Shown here: piece after piece, positions 1 through 7,934 of the stretch
Numbering within the stretch: position 1 is the first letter of the stretch
How the letters are laid out: every line of letters begins with the position of its first letter
Assembly (NCBI GenBank): GCA_029821875.1
Contig: JALGXW010000031.1
Span: 19,499 to 83,498 of the forward strand
Direction of reading: 5' to 3'
Length of the DNA: 64,000 bases
Source: Candidatus Hebobacterum abditum
GTDB taxonomy: Bacteria; Armatimonadota; Hebobacteria; Hebobacterales; Hebobacteraceae
Notes under the pieces: generated by a model
Seen by the model: the letters and a program-made list of their open reading frames with translations, nothing else
Database searches by the model: none
What the model was told of the DNA's origin: nothing
Made by a program: the position numbers and the translations under genes

Positions 1-50
1 CCTTCGATTCGAGTGATCGGATCTATGCGTATGGTCTGTGTGTCGGCCAT
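1..50 (-). CDS. [NiFe]-hydrogenase large subunit, N-terminal fragment
   Basis: Only the first 16 codons lie in the window; the gene runs off the left edge. Read on the minus strand from the ATG at 50, it gives MADTQTIRIDPITRIEG, which contains the P-I-T-R-I-E-G stretch at the start of the L1 motif of [NiFe]-hydrogenase catalytic subunits. The ATG is three bases after the small-subunit stop codon, the usual small-then-large order. The catalytic cysteines are outside the window, so the hydrogenase group cannot be set from this fragment. Confidence 0.85.
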   Translation of the reverse strand, partial: MADTQTIRIDPITRIE

Positions 51-53
51 CGA

Positions 54-986
54 CTACTCATCCTCCGCAGGCTGGGGCCGCATAACCACGGCGAGTCTCC
101 CCGACCCCGTGTCCAGTGCCACCCGCGGCAGCTCCGGCAGTCCGATCTTCCGGTAGATCGGGCTGGCGACATCGGGGAAGAAGGGCTCGACGCACCCGTG
201 GCAGGGAGAGCCGGCCTTCACGCACCAGTTGAGGCCCCCGTTGAACTCTCTCTCCGGACAGTCGGCATGTGTCCAGGGTCCCTTGCATCCCAACTCGTAG
301 AGGCAGCCGGGCTCGCCGACGGACTTGGCAAACCTGTTGGCCTCGAAGTCACCCCGCCGCTGGCAGAGATCATGCAGCAGGTGCCCGAAGAAGCGCTTCG
401 GCCGGCCGGCCGAGTCCACCTCATCCGCCGTCGGCAATCCGAACAGGAGCACGTGCCCCACGGTGCCGGTGAACCAATCGGGATGGGGCGGGCAGCCAGC
501 GACGTTCACTATCGGCTTCTCGATCCCCGCCTCTGCCAGCGCATCGGTCACGCTCACGCAGCCGGTCGGATTGGGGGAGGCGGCATGCATGCCGCCATAG
601 GCCGCGCACGTTCCCATCGCAACGACAGCCGCCGCCTTCTCCGCCAGCTCCAGCGCCCGCTCGTGCATGGTCGACTCGCCGCCCCTTCCGGCCGCGCGGC
701 CGAACAGGCCGCCGGCGGCAGTCGGGAGCGCCCCGTCGATCACGAGCAGGTAGCCTTCTCCAGCCTCCTCGGTGGCGCCGAGTATGTCCACGGCCACCGT
801 GCCGGAGCCGGCCATGATCGTCGGCTGGAACTTCAGGCTCACATGATGCCCGGGGGCGATCTGGTCGACGATCAGATCGCGGACGGTGGGCGCGACGCCG
901 TTGAGCGCCGCCACCACGCACCCGGAGCAGGCCGAGGCCTGGAACCACACCGCCGCATGCTCTTCGACGGGTTCGGAATTCGCCAT
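54..986 (-). CDS. [NiFe]-hydrogenase small subunit, no Tat signal
   Basis: This 310-residue electron-transfer subunit carries iron-sulfur clusters between the NiFe site and a redox partner. The proximal-cluster cysteines begin at C20/C23 (ACSGC), followed by MGTCAAYGG and AGCPPHPDW. The C-terminal part has the H-x-x-C-x-R-R motif (HDLCQRRGDF), then YELGCKGPW, NWC and SPCHGCVEPFFPD, an arrangement typical of group 1-type small subunits. Group 1 proteins normally have a long Tat signal with RRxFxK. Here the protein starts only about 19 residues before the first cluster Cys, behind a plausible ribosome site (GGGAG), so it should be cytoplasmic unless a partner carries it. It is transcribed with the folate/CODH genes upstream. 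Confidence 0.9.
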   Translation of the reverse strand: MANSEPVEEHAAVWFQASACSGCVVAALNGVAPTVRDLIVDQIAPGHHVSLKFQPTIMAGSGTVAVDILGATEEAGEGYLLVIDGALPTAAGGLFGRAAGRGGESTMHERALELAEKAAAVVAMGTCAAYGGMHAASPNPTGCVSVTDALAEAGIEKPIVNVAGCPPHPDWFTGTVGHVLLFGLPTADEVDSAGRPKRFFGHLLHDLCQRRGDFEANRFAKSVGEPGCLYELGCKGPWTHADCPEREFNGGLNWCVKAGSPCHGCVEPFFPDVASPIYRKIGLPELPRVALDTGSGRLAVVMRPQPAEDE

Positions 987-1019
987 TACTTCACTCCCAC
1001 AGAATCACCGAAGGAACGA

Positions 1020-1943
1020 CTAACCCTCGGTCTGCCACTTCGCTGCTTCGAGGGTGTTGCGCAAGAGAATCGCCGTCGTCACCACCCCGACCCCGCCTGG
1101 AACCGGCGTGATCGCCGCCGCCTTCTCCTTGGCGGCTTCGAAGTCCACATCGCCGTAGGTCTTCGTCTTGCCGGTCTCCTCGTCTTTCACGCGGATCGTC
1201 GCCACGTCGATCACGATCGCGCCCGGCTTCACCATGTCCCCCGATACAAGGCCCGGCTTCACTCCGACCGCAGTGACGAGGATATCGGCCCGACTCGTGT
1301 GCGCGGCCAGATCGCCGCGCTCGCTGGTGCCGATGTGGCAGACGGTCACAGTTGCCCCGGCGAGCTTGTCGGTCTTGCCGTCGCTGTCGGCGGTGATGTA
1401 CTTGTCGACGAGGAGGAGGGCGACGGGCTTGCCGACGATCTCGCTGCTGCCCACCACCACTGCTTCCTTGCCGTAGGCGTCGACGCCCGAGGCGCGAAGC
1501 AGCTCGATGACACTCATCGCCGTGCAGGGCGCCAGCCGCGGCTGTCCCAATACGACTCGGCCGAGATTGGCAGGGCTCACCCCGTCAACGTCTTTGCGCG
1601 GGTCGATGAGCGCCTGCGCTGTGGCGCCATCCAGCCCCTTGGGCAACGGCATGAGCAGCAGGATGCCGTGCACAGAGGCGTCGGCATTGAGCTTGGCGAT
1701 GGCCGCCTCGAGGTCAGACTGGCCGATGTCGGCTGGATGCTGCTGCAGCTCGTAGGCGATGCCGACCTGCCCGCACGCCTTCTCCTGGGCGCCGGCGTAG
1801 AACTTCGCCCCCGGATTGTCGCCTGCCAACACGGCCACCAGCTTCGGCGTCACTCCCTTGGCCTGAAGGCTCTCGACCTCGGCCTTCACGCCGGCTCGCA
1901 TCTCCTCCGAGATTGGCTTCCCTTCGAGCAGTTTCGCGCTCAC
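1020..1943 (-). CDS. folD: Methylene-THF dehydrogenase FolD, cyclohydrolase residues replaced
   Basis: FolD interconverts methylene-, methenyl- and formyl-tetrahydrofolate; 307 residues is near the family norm. Family hallmarks are KDVDGVSP, the dinucleotide-binding VVVGSSEIVGKPVA and the C-terminal ITPVPGGVGVVTTA. The GTG start at 1943 overlaps the fchA stop by four bases (GTGA). Two positions are odd. In the active-site stretch YAGAQEKAC the usual catalytic lysine of the Y-x-x-x-K motif is Gln (about residue 53). The conserved Gln of the (V)QLPLP loop is replaced in GILLLMPLP. In characterised bifunctional enzymes these two residues are needed for the cyclohydrolase step. I infer a dehydrogenase-only enzyme, with cyclohydrolase supplied by the adjacent FchA. 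About eight extra residues follow the GKPVA loop. Confidence 0.93.
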   Translation of the reverse strand: MSAKLLEGKPISEEMRAGVKAEVESLQAKGVTPKLVAVLAGDNPGAKFYAGAQEKACGQVGIAYELQQHPADIGQSDLEAAIAKLNADASVHGILLLMPLPKGLDGATAQALIDPRKDVDGVSPANLGRVVLGQPRLAPCTAMSVIELLRASGVDAYGKEAVVVGSSEIVGKPVALLLVDKYITADSDGKTDKLAGATVTVCHIGTSERGDLAAHTSRADILVTAVGVKPGLVSGDMVKPGAIVIDVATIRVKDEETGKTKTYGDVDFEAAKEKAAAITPVPGGVGVVTTAILLRNTLEAAKWQTEG

Positions 1944-2581
1944 TTTGCCTCCCCTCGCATGATGGCTTGGACCTTCTCCCAAACCTCCTGGCCGAGCCTG
2001 CCACCCTCTTCGAGCAGCGGCGCCATCTCCTTGCGGCATTCCTCGACGTATGACTCGTCCCTGATATAGGCGAGATTGATCTCCACGTTGAGGGCCGCGC
2101 ACTCCATCGCCGCCACGGCGAACTTCGCCGCCACACCGACGTCGGTGATGAGATTCGGATTCCCCTTCCCGACCAGTTCAGCAGCTATCTCGATGACCCC
2201 GTGGGCCGCCTTCACCGCCTCCCGCGGCACCTCGGCGGCGGCCTTCAGCGCCTTCTGCATCGCCTCCCGCCGGGCGGCCTTCTCCTCGTCGGTTTCGCGC
2301 GGCATCTTCTGGGCCGCGGCCACCTGGCCGTAGGCCTCGGTGTCCGCCTGGGTGAGCCGCTCCAGCGCAGCGCGCAGCTCCTCCGACCGGGACAGCAGGC
2401 GTTGCACCTCCTCCTCGACGGCCGCGAACTTCTCTTTGCCCACAGTGAAGTTCGCCACCATGCTGTTGAGCGCCGCGCCGAGCGCGCCGACCAGCGCGGC
2501 CGCGCTGCCGCCTCCGGGAGCGGGCCGCCCGGAGGCCAGGGCGTCGGTATATCCTTTCAGCGGATTGTCGAGGTAGCTCAT
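1940..2581 (-). CDS. fchA: Methenyl-THF cyclohydrolase (formimino-THF cyclodeaminase family)
   Basis: This 213-residue protein belongs to the FTCD-C/FchA family, all-helical proteins that hydrolyse methenyl-THF to 10-formyl-THF or deaminate formimino-THF. The N-terminal PAPGGGSAAALVGALGAAL matches the family's glycine-rich start, and the C-terminal part has the usual NPNLITDVGVAAKFAVAAM helix. It lies between fhs and folD, overlapping folD by four bases, as in acetogen one-carbon clusters. That context supports the cyclohydrolase role rather than histidine degradation. The folD neighbour seems to lack cyclohydrolase residues, which would make this gene necessary. Confidence 0.9.
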   Translation of the reverse strand: MSYLDNPLKGYTDALASGRPAPGGGSAAALVGALGAALNSMVANFTVGKEKFAAVEEEVQRLLSRSEELRAALERLTQADTEAYGQVAAAQKMPRETDEEKAARREAMQKALKAAAEVPREAVKAAHGVIEIAAELVGKGNPNLITDVGVAAKFAVAAMECAALNVEINLAYIRDESYVEECRKEMAPLLEEGGRLGQEVWEKVQAIMRGEAK

Positions 2582-2582
2582 C

Positions 2583-4277
2583 TCAGAACAACCCTACGAT
2601 CTTCCCGTCCTCGTCGATGTCAACGTTCAGCGCGGCCGGCTTGCTCGGCAGACCGGGCATCGTCGAGAACGTCCCGAGCAGCGGGAAGAGAAACCCCGCG
2701 CCCGCGCTCGGCCGAATGTCGCGCACGGGAACGCGGAAGCCGGTGGGCCGGCCCTTGAGGGTGCCGTCGTGTGAGAGCGAGAGGTGCGTCTTCGCCATGC
2801 AGATCGGGAGCTTGTCGAGGCCCCACTTGGTGAAGGCCTCTATCTTCCGCTCGGCGGCCCGGGCGTAGTCCACGCCATCCGCGCCGTACACTTTCGTGGC
2901 GATGGCCTCGATCTTCTCCTTGATAGATGCATCATCGGGATACAGCAGATTGAAGTCCGACGGCTTCTCGGCGGCCGCGACGACGGCCTCCGCGAGCTCG
3001 CGGCCGCCCTCTCCTCCCTTCGCCCAGACATCGGAGAGGTAGGCGCCCTCGGCGCCGGCCGCCACGGCCTGCTCCTGGATGAGCTTGACCTCGGCGTCGG
3101 TGTCCTGCGTGAAGCGGTTGACGGCAACCACGACCGGAACGCCGAAGAGCTTCGCGTTTTCGATATGCTTGGCGAGGTTGGCGCTGCCTTTCTCGAGCGC
3201 GGGCAGGTTTTCCTCAATGATCTCCGGCGGCAGCGGCCTGCCGGGGCGTATGTTGCCCACCCCGCCATGCATCTTCAGCGCTCTGACCGTCGCGACGATC
3301 ACGACACAGTCAGGCTGGAGGCCGCTGATGCGGCACTTGATGTTGAAGAACTTCTCCATCCCGCAGTCGGCGCCGAAGCCAGACTCCGTCACGACGTAGT
3401 CCGCAAGCTTCAGCGCGATCTGGTCGGCGATGATGGAAGAGTTGCCGTGGGCGATGTTGGCGAAGGGCCCCGCGTGCACGAAGACCGGCGTGTTCTCCAG
3501 TGTCTGCATCAGGTTCGGCATGAGCGCGTCCTTCATGAGAACGCACATCGCGCCCGCAGCATCCAGGTCTTCGGCAGTCACCGGTTCGCCGTCCCGCGTC
3601 TGGCCGAAGATGATCCGGCCCAGCCTCTGGCGGAGGTCTTGCAGACTCGTGGCGAGCGCCAGGATGGCCATCACCTCGCTGGCGACCGAGATGTCGAAGC
3701 CGGTTTCCCGCACGCTGCGGTTCTCCCCGCCGAGCCCGGAGACGATATTGTAGACGCCCCACTTGTCGTTCAAGTCAATGACACGACGCCACGAGATCGT
3801 GCGGGGATCTATGCCGAGCTGGTTTCCGTGCTTGATGTGGGCGTCGATCATCGCCGCCAGCAAGTTGTTCGTGATGCTCACGGCGTGGACGTCGCCGGTG
3901 AGATGGAGGTTGAAGTCCTCCATCGGCACGACCTGGGAATGGCCGCCGCCGGCCGCGCCGCCCTTGATCCCGAAGACGGGCCCAAGGCTGGGCTGGCGGA
4001 TGCAGGTCATGACCTTCTTGCCGATCACCCCGAGCGCCTGAGAGAGCCCGATGGTCGTGACCGTCTTCCCCTCGCCCAGGGGCGTCGGCGTGATAGCCGT
4101 GACGTCGATGTACCTTCCGTTCGGGCGGTCCTTGAGCCGCTCCAAGATGTCGAGGTGGACTTTCGCCTTCCACTTCCCATAGAGGTCGAGGTCGTCCTCG
4201 CCGATGTCGGCCCCCTCGGCTATCTCCAGAATCGGCTTCATCTTCGCAGCTTGTGCGATCTCAAGGTCGCTCTTCAT
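2583..4277 (-). CDS. fhs: Formate-tetrahydrofolate ligase
   Basis: This enzyme makes 10-formyl-THF from formate, ATP and THF, the entry step of the Wood-Ljungdahl methyl branch. At 564 residues it is the normal family length. The ATP-binding loop TPTPLGEGKTV is at about residues 63-73. Other family stretches include IRQPSLGPVFGIKGGAAGGG, HAVSITNNLLAAMIDAH, FVHAGPFANIAHGNSS and TESGFGADCGMEKFFNIKCR. The stop lies one base from the fchA start codon, so the genes are probably co-transcribed. I see no formate dehydrogenase in the window, so the source of formate is not visible. Confidence 0.96.
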   Translation of the reverse strand: MKSDLEIAQAAKMKPILEIAEGADIGEDDLDLYGKWKAKVHLDILERLKDRPNGRYIDVTAITPTPLGEGKTVTTIGLSQALGVIGKKVMTCIRQPSLGPVFGIKGGAAGGGHSQVVPMEDFNLHLTGDVHAVSITNNLLAAMIDAHIKHGNQLGIDPRTISWRRVIDLNDKWGVYNIVSGLGGENRSVRETGFDISVASEVMAILALATSLQDLRQRLGRIIFGQTRDGEPVTAEDLDAAGAMCVLMKDALMPNLMQTLENTPVFVHAGPFANIAHGNSSIIADQIALKLADYVVTESGFGADCGMEKFFNIKCRISGLQPDCVVIVATVRALKMHGGVGNIRPGRPLPPEIIEENLPALEKGSANLAKHIENAKLFGVPVVVAVNRFTQDTDAEVKLIQEQAVAAGAEGAYLSDVWAKGGEGGRELAEAVVAAAEKPSDFNLLYPDDASIKEKIEAIATKVYGADGVDYARAAERKIEAFTKWGLDKLPICMAKTHLSLSHDGTLKGRPTGFRVPVRDIRPSAGAGFLFPLLGTFSTMPGLPSKPAALNVDIDEDGKIVGLF

Positions 4278-4332
4278 TCATGCCCCTCCTCGGGTGGGTA
4301 GCACGGCCAGACTGGAAGGAGAACGGCGCCCC

Positions 4333-6270
4333 TCAGCTGGCGGGCGCCGCCGCTTCCTCGGCCTCATACATCATCGGGCGAAGCTTGAGCGCCGCCCGCT
4401 TCTCGTTCATATGCTCGATCATCATTCTTGCGGCGGCGACGGGATCTGCCTCGAAGGCCCAGGTGGCCCCGAAGTCCTCCTCCATCCCCTTGGTGAGGTA
4501 GTCGTGGACGGCCGGGGAGCCCTCCACCGGCAGCGAGTTGCCGAACACGGTGAAGATGCCGGAGCCGACGACGTACATGCCGATGGCCACCGCCTTCTCG
4601 GACATCCACTCGGGGGCCGCGCCCGCGACGGGGAGATCGCTGAGATCCTCGCCGAGGCCACCCTCTTTGATCATCTCACAGCAGGCGACGAGGATGCGGC
4701 TGTTGTCTACGCAGGCTCCTACGTGGAGCACCGGCGGGATGCCCACCGCCTCGCAGATCTCCTGGAGGCCGCGTCCCGCGTACTTGGCGGCGGCCTCGGG
4801 GGCGAGGAGACCCTCCTTGGCGCAGGCAATGGCCGCGCAGCCGGTCTGCACCACGAGCACGTCGTTGCGGATCAGCTCCTTGACCATGTCGACGTGGCCC
4901 TGCTCGACGGGCTGGAAGTTCGGGTTGCAGCAGCCGACCACCCCGGCGACGCCGCGCAGCCGTCCCTCAATGATGCCGTTGTTGAGGGGGCGGTAGGAGG
5001 GGCGGAAGCTGCCGCCCAGCATCCGGAATACGTACTCGGTGGTGAACCCGGCGACCAGGTCCATCGGGTGCTGCGGGATGCTGACGGTCTCTGGGTCCCG
5101 GTCCGGGAACTTCTCGATGGCAACGCGAATGATCTCGCGCGCCACGTCCAGCGCGCGCTCTTCGTCGAACTCAATGTGCCGGACGCCCGGCATGCGCGCC
5201 TTTGGCGAAGTTGTGACCAGCTCGGTGTGAAAGCACTTCGCCACCTCGGGCAGCGAGGGCATGAGGCACTGGACGTCCACCACCATCGCCTCCACCGCGC
5301 CGGTGGCGATGGCGAGCTCCTGCTCCAGGAACTGGCCGGCGGAGGGAATGCCCTGTCGCATGAGGACCTCGTTGGCCGTGCAGCAGACGCCGCTGAGCTG
5401 AATGCCCTTCGCGCCCTTCTCCTCGGCGAGCTTGATGAGCTCCGGATCGCGGGAGGCCTCCACGATCATGTCCGAGAGAATGGGCTCGTGGCCGTGGACC
5501 AGGACGTTCACTTTGTCGTTGCTGATGACGCCGAGGTTGACCTTGCCGCGGACGGGCAGGGGGGAGCCGAGCATGATGTCCTGGAGGTCGGTGCCGATCA
5601 TGGAGCCGCCCCAGCCGTCGGCGAGCGCGGTGCGGACGCCGTGACGTATGATGTTCTTGTAGTCGGTGTCGACGCCCATTGTGGTGCGGTGCATGCACTC
5701 GACGACTTCGCGGTCTATGCCGCGGGGGGTCACGCCCTGCTTCTGCCAGACCTCTTGCCGCGTCTCGGGGGCGCGCTTGAGAAGGCGCAACTGCCCCTCT
5801 TGCTGGCCGAACTCCGAGAGTGCGGCGGCGGCGAGTTCACGGGCGATCTCTTGGGAGGGCTTGCCGTCGGTCTCCAGCCCATACTCCGCGGCGACGCGGC
5901 GCAGCTTCACCTCATCTTTGACGGAGTAGTCCTTGGCCTTGCCCTCCCCCATCAGCAGCAGCGTGTGGGCGACGCTGCGGCCGTGGTCGGAGTGGGCGGC
6001 GGTGCCGGCGGCAACCATCCTGCTTACGTTTCGTGCGACGACAGTGTCGGCGGTGGCGCCGCAGACTCCAATCCTCTCGCCCCTCGCCGAGGTGCCGACC
6101 CGGCAGGGGCCCATGCTGCAGATTCGGCAGCAGATTCCTTCTCTGCCAAAGCGGCAGGAAGGCTGCTGAGACTCGAAGCGATCCAGCGCCGTCAGCACAC
6201 CCCGCTCCTCGGCCGTCTGTAGGGCCGCCTGGCTGGCCGGATCTCTCATCCGCTTTCCGTTGTCACCCAT
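4333..6270 (-). CDS. cooS: Ni-containing CO dehydrogenase catalytic subunit
   Basis: This enzyme catalyses reversible CO oxidation to CO2 at a Ni-Fe-S C-cluster; 645 residues matches anaerobic monofunctional CooS/AcsA. The B/D-cluster cysteines fall at residues 39, 47, 48, 51, 56 and 70 (CRFGREGICCRICSMGPC, then GVCGA), the spacing known for CooS. C-cluster ligands appear in order: His in VLVHGHEP, Cys in SGVCCTANE, VQCLMPS, GVVGCCNPN, QTGCAAIAC and HVGACVDNSRI. No acsB, acsC or acsD is in the window, so it could serve acetyl-CoA synthesis with genes elsewhere, or CO oxidation coupled to the adjacent hydrogenase. Confidence 0.96.
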   Translation of the reverse strand: MGDNGKRMRDPASQAALQTAEERGVLTALDRFESQQPSCRFGREGICCRICSMGPCRVGTSARGERIGVCGATADTVVARNVSRMVAAGTAAHSDHGRSVAHTLLLMGEGKAKDYSVKDEVKLRRVAAEYGLETDGKPSQEIARELAAAALSEFGQQEGQLRLLKRAPETRQEVWQKQGVTPRGIDREVVECMHRTTMGVDTDYKNIIRHGVRTALADGWGGSMIGTDLQDIMLGSPLPVRGKVNLGVISNDKVNVLVHGHEPILSDMIVEASRDPELIKLAEEKGAKGIQLSGVCCTANEVLMRQGIPSAGQFLEQELAIATGAVEAMVVDVQCLMPSLPEVAKCFHTELVTTSPKARMPGVRHIEFDEERALDVAREIIRVAIEKFPDRDPETVSIPQHPMDLVAGFTTEYVFRMLGGSFRPSYRPLNNGIIEGRLRGVAGVVGCCNPNFQPVEQGHVDMVKELIRNDVLVVQTGCAAIACAKEGLLAPEAAAKYAGRGLQEICEAVGIPPVLHVGACVDNSRILVACCEMIKEGGLGEDLSDLPVAGAAPEWMSEKAVAIGMYVVGSGIFTVFGNSLPVEGSPAVHDYLTKGMEEDFGATWAFEADPVAAARMMIEHMNEKRAALKLRPMMYEAEEAAAPAS

Positions 6271-6456
6271 CTTCAGTCACTCCTTGAGAACAGCGCCCTT
6301 CCCCAGCACACGTTGGTCGAGCGCCTTCGGCGCCCGGCCCACACACGCAAATTGAGCGCACCTGGCCCCCAGGCACGCCCACGCCTCATCACTCTTCCCC
6401 TTCGACCGCGGCCATCCTCTAGCAGACGTGCGGCCGACCCCATCAAGCAGACAGCT

Positions 6457-6648
6457 TCAGGAAGCAGGCTCCACGATGACGCGGTGCTTCAGCAGGTCAA
6501 TCTCTTTGATGCGCCCGCGCACGTGAGCCTGTTGGCCAAAAAGGTTGACGAGCAGGTAGCCGTCCCCCTCCGGCCTGATGGAGATGACATCCTCCAGTAC
6601 CAGCTCTTCGCCTTCATCCGTGGCCAGATAGACCTTAGACTCGCACAT
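6457..6648 (-). CDS. cooT: CooT-family small protein, probable nickel-binding CODH accessory
   Basis: This 63-residue protein has the N-terminal MCESKVYL of the CooT family, in which the Cys just after the start Met helps bind nickel in the dimer. The rest is a compact beta-rich domain (DVISIRPEGDGYLLVNLFG, then a run to IVEPAS). It lies immediately upstream of cooS on the same strand, 187 bases from the cooS start, which fits a role in Ni delivery to the CO dehydrogenase. I see no strong ribosome site. Recognition rests on size, N-terminal motif and context. Confidence 0.8.
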   Translation of the reverse strand: MCESKVYLATDEGEELVLEDVISIRPEGDGYLLVNLFGQQAHVRGRIKEIDLLKHRVIVEPAS

Positions 6649-6929
6649 CGCTTTCGCGACCCACGGGGCCGGCCACGGTGAACTCATCTGTAGTGACAGA
6701 CTGCCGCGCCGACTCCGACAGAGAACTCCTGAGCGGGTGCGTCCTGCCGCCGGTCGAGCCCCACGCGCTCCCGCGCCGGGGGGCACAGAGAACTGCGGCT
6801 GCACGGATCGGGATTCCCCGGATCCGCCCGCCCATCCTACCAGCGAACACTTCTTCGGAGCACTTCTTTCTGGCCCGCTATTTCCCTTCACGATACGACG
6901 GCCCGGGCCGCCGCAGACGCGCCCTGCAC

Positions 6930-7934
6930 TCAGCAGATGCGCGGCAGCTGGTCGCCTACGTGACGGTCGAGAATACGATGGGTACCCAGGGCCGTCTTCA
7001 GCAGAACCTGCCCCGTCGACTCCTCCAACACGCCGCCCACGGCGGCCGCTTCGGCTCCATATCCATGTGACCGCAGTGCTCGCAGCGCGCTCTCGGCCTC
7101 CGATTCAGAGACTGCCACTATCATCTTACCCTCGTTCGCCGAGTACAATGGGTCCAGCCCTAACAACTCACAGGCCGCCGCGACCGACTCCCGCACCGGT
7201 ACGAGAGACTCGTCGATCTCAATCGTCACGCCCGACTGCCGGGCGATCTCGTTGAGAGCCGTCGCCAGGCCGCCCCGCGTCGGGTCGCGCAGCACGTGCA
7301 CGTCGGGCGCTGCCGTCAGCAGGGCTTGAACCAGTCCGGCCAGCGGCGCACAGTCGCTCACTATCTCTGAATCGAATTCGAGCCCCTCGCGGCGGGAGAG
7401 AACCGCCAGGCCGTGATCCCCGACCGGCCCGCTGATGAGCAGCACGTCGCCCGGCCGCGCGCCGGCGCCGCTGACATTGACCCCATCCGGCACCGCGCCC
7501 ACCCCTGACGTCGAGATGTAGACGCGGTCCGCGCGGCCGCGGGGCACGACTTTCGTGTCTCCACAGATCACCTTGACCTCGGCCTCCTCGGCGGCCTCCG
7601 CCATGGAGCCGACGACGCGTTCGAGGTCAGAGATGAGGAGGCCCTCTTCGAGGATGAAGCTGGCGCTGAGGGCCAGCGGCCCAGCCCCGGCCGCGGCGAG
7701 GTCGTTGATGGTCCCGCACACTGCCAGCTTGCCGATGTCGCCGCCGGGGAAGAAGATCGGATCCACCACGAAGGCGTCGGTGGTGAAGACGAATCGGCCG
7801 CCTCCTTCCAGCCGAGCCGCGTCGTCGCCGGGGGGCTCACCCGTGCCCAGCCGAGACATGAACACGCTCTCGATCAGCTCGGCCATGAGCTGCCCCCCGT
7901 CCCCGTGCGCGAGCAGCACCCGGTCGTCGCTCAC
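6930..7934 (-). CDS. hypE: Hydrogenase maturation protein HypE
   Basis: HypE dehydrates a thiocarbamate on its C-terminal cysteine to the thiocyanate that becomes a CN ligand of the NiFe site. The 334-residue product ends in LPRIC, the required C-terminal Pro-Arg-x-Cys tail. PurM/AIR-synthase features include the early GDDAA, VVDPIFFPGGDIGKLAV, the substrate loop VICGDTKVV and LRDPTRGGLATALNEIA. The GTG start overlaps the hypD stop by four bases (GTGA); a longer reading from 8048 would run into hypD and is not needed. Confidence 0.95.
   Translation of the reverse strand: MSDDRVLLAHGDGGQLMAELIESVFMSRLGTGEPPGDDAARLEGGGRFVFTTDAFVVDPIFFPGGDIGKLAVCGTINDLAAAGAGPLALSASFILEEGLLISDLERVVGSMAEAAEEAEVKVICGDTKVVPRGRADRVYISTSGVGAVPDGVNVSGAGARPGDVLLISGPVGDHGLAVLSRREGLEFDSEIVSDCAPLAGLVQALLTAAPDVHVLRDPTRGGLATALNEIARQSGVTIEIDESLVPVRESVAAACELLGLDPLYSANEGKMIVAVSESEAESALRALRSHGYGAEAAAVGGVLEESTGQVLLKTALGTHRILDRHVGDQLPRIC

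Noticed and set aside
198..2069. Plus-strand open frame of 623 codons opposite the hydrogenase and folD
   Set aside because: Arg/Ala/Gly/His-rich shadow of well-supported minus-strand genes; no motif or ribosome site.
2784..6222. Long plus-strand frames opposite fhs and cooS (2784-4301, 4204-6222)
   Set aside because: Antisense shadows of strongly conserved enzymes; composition reflects GC bias only.
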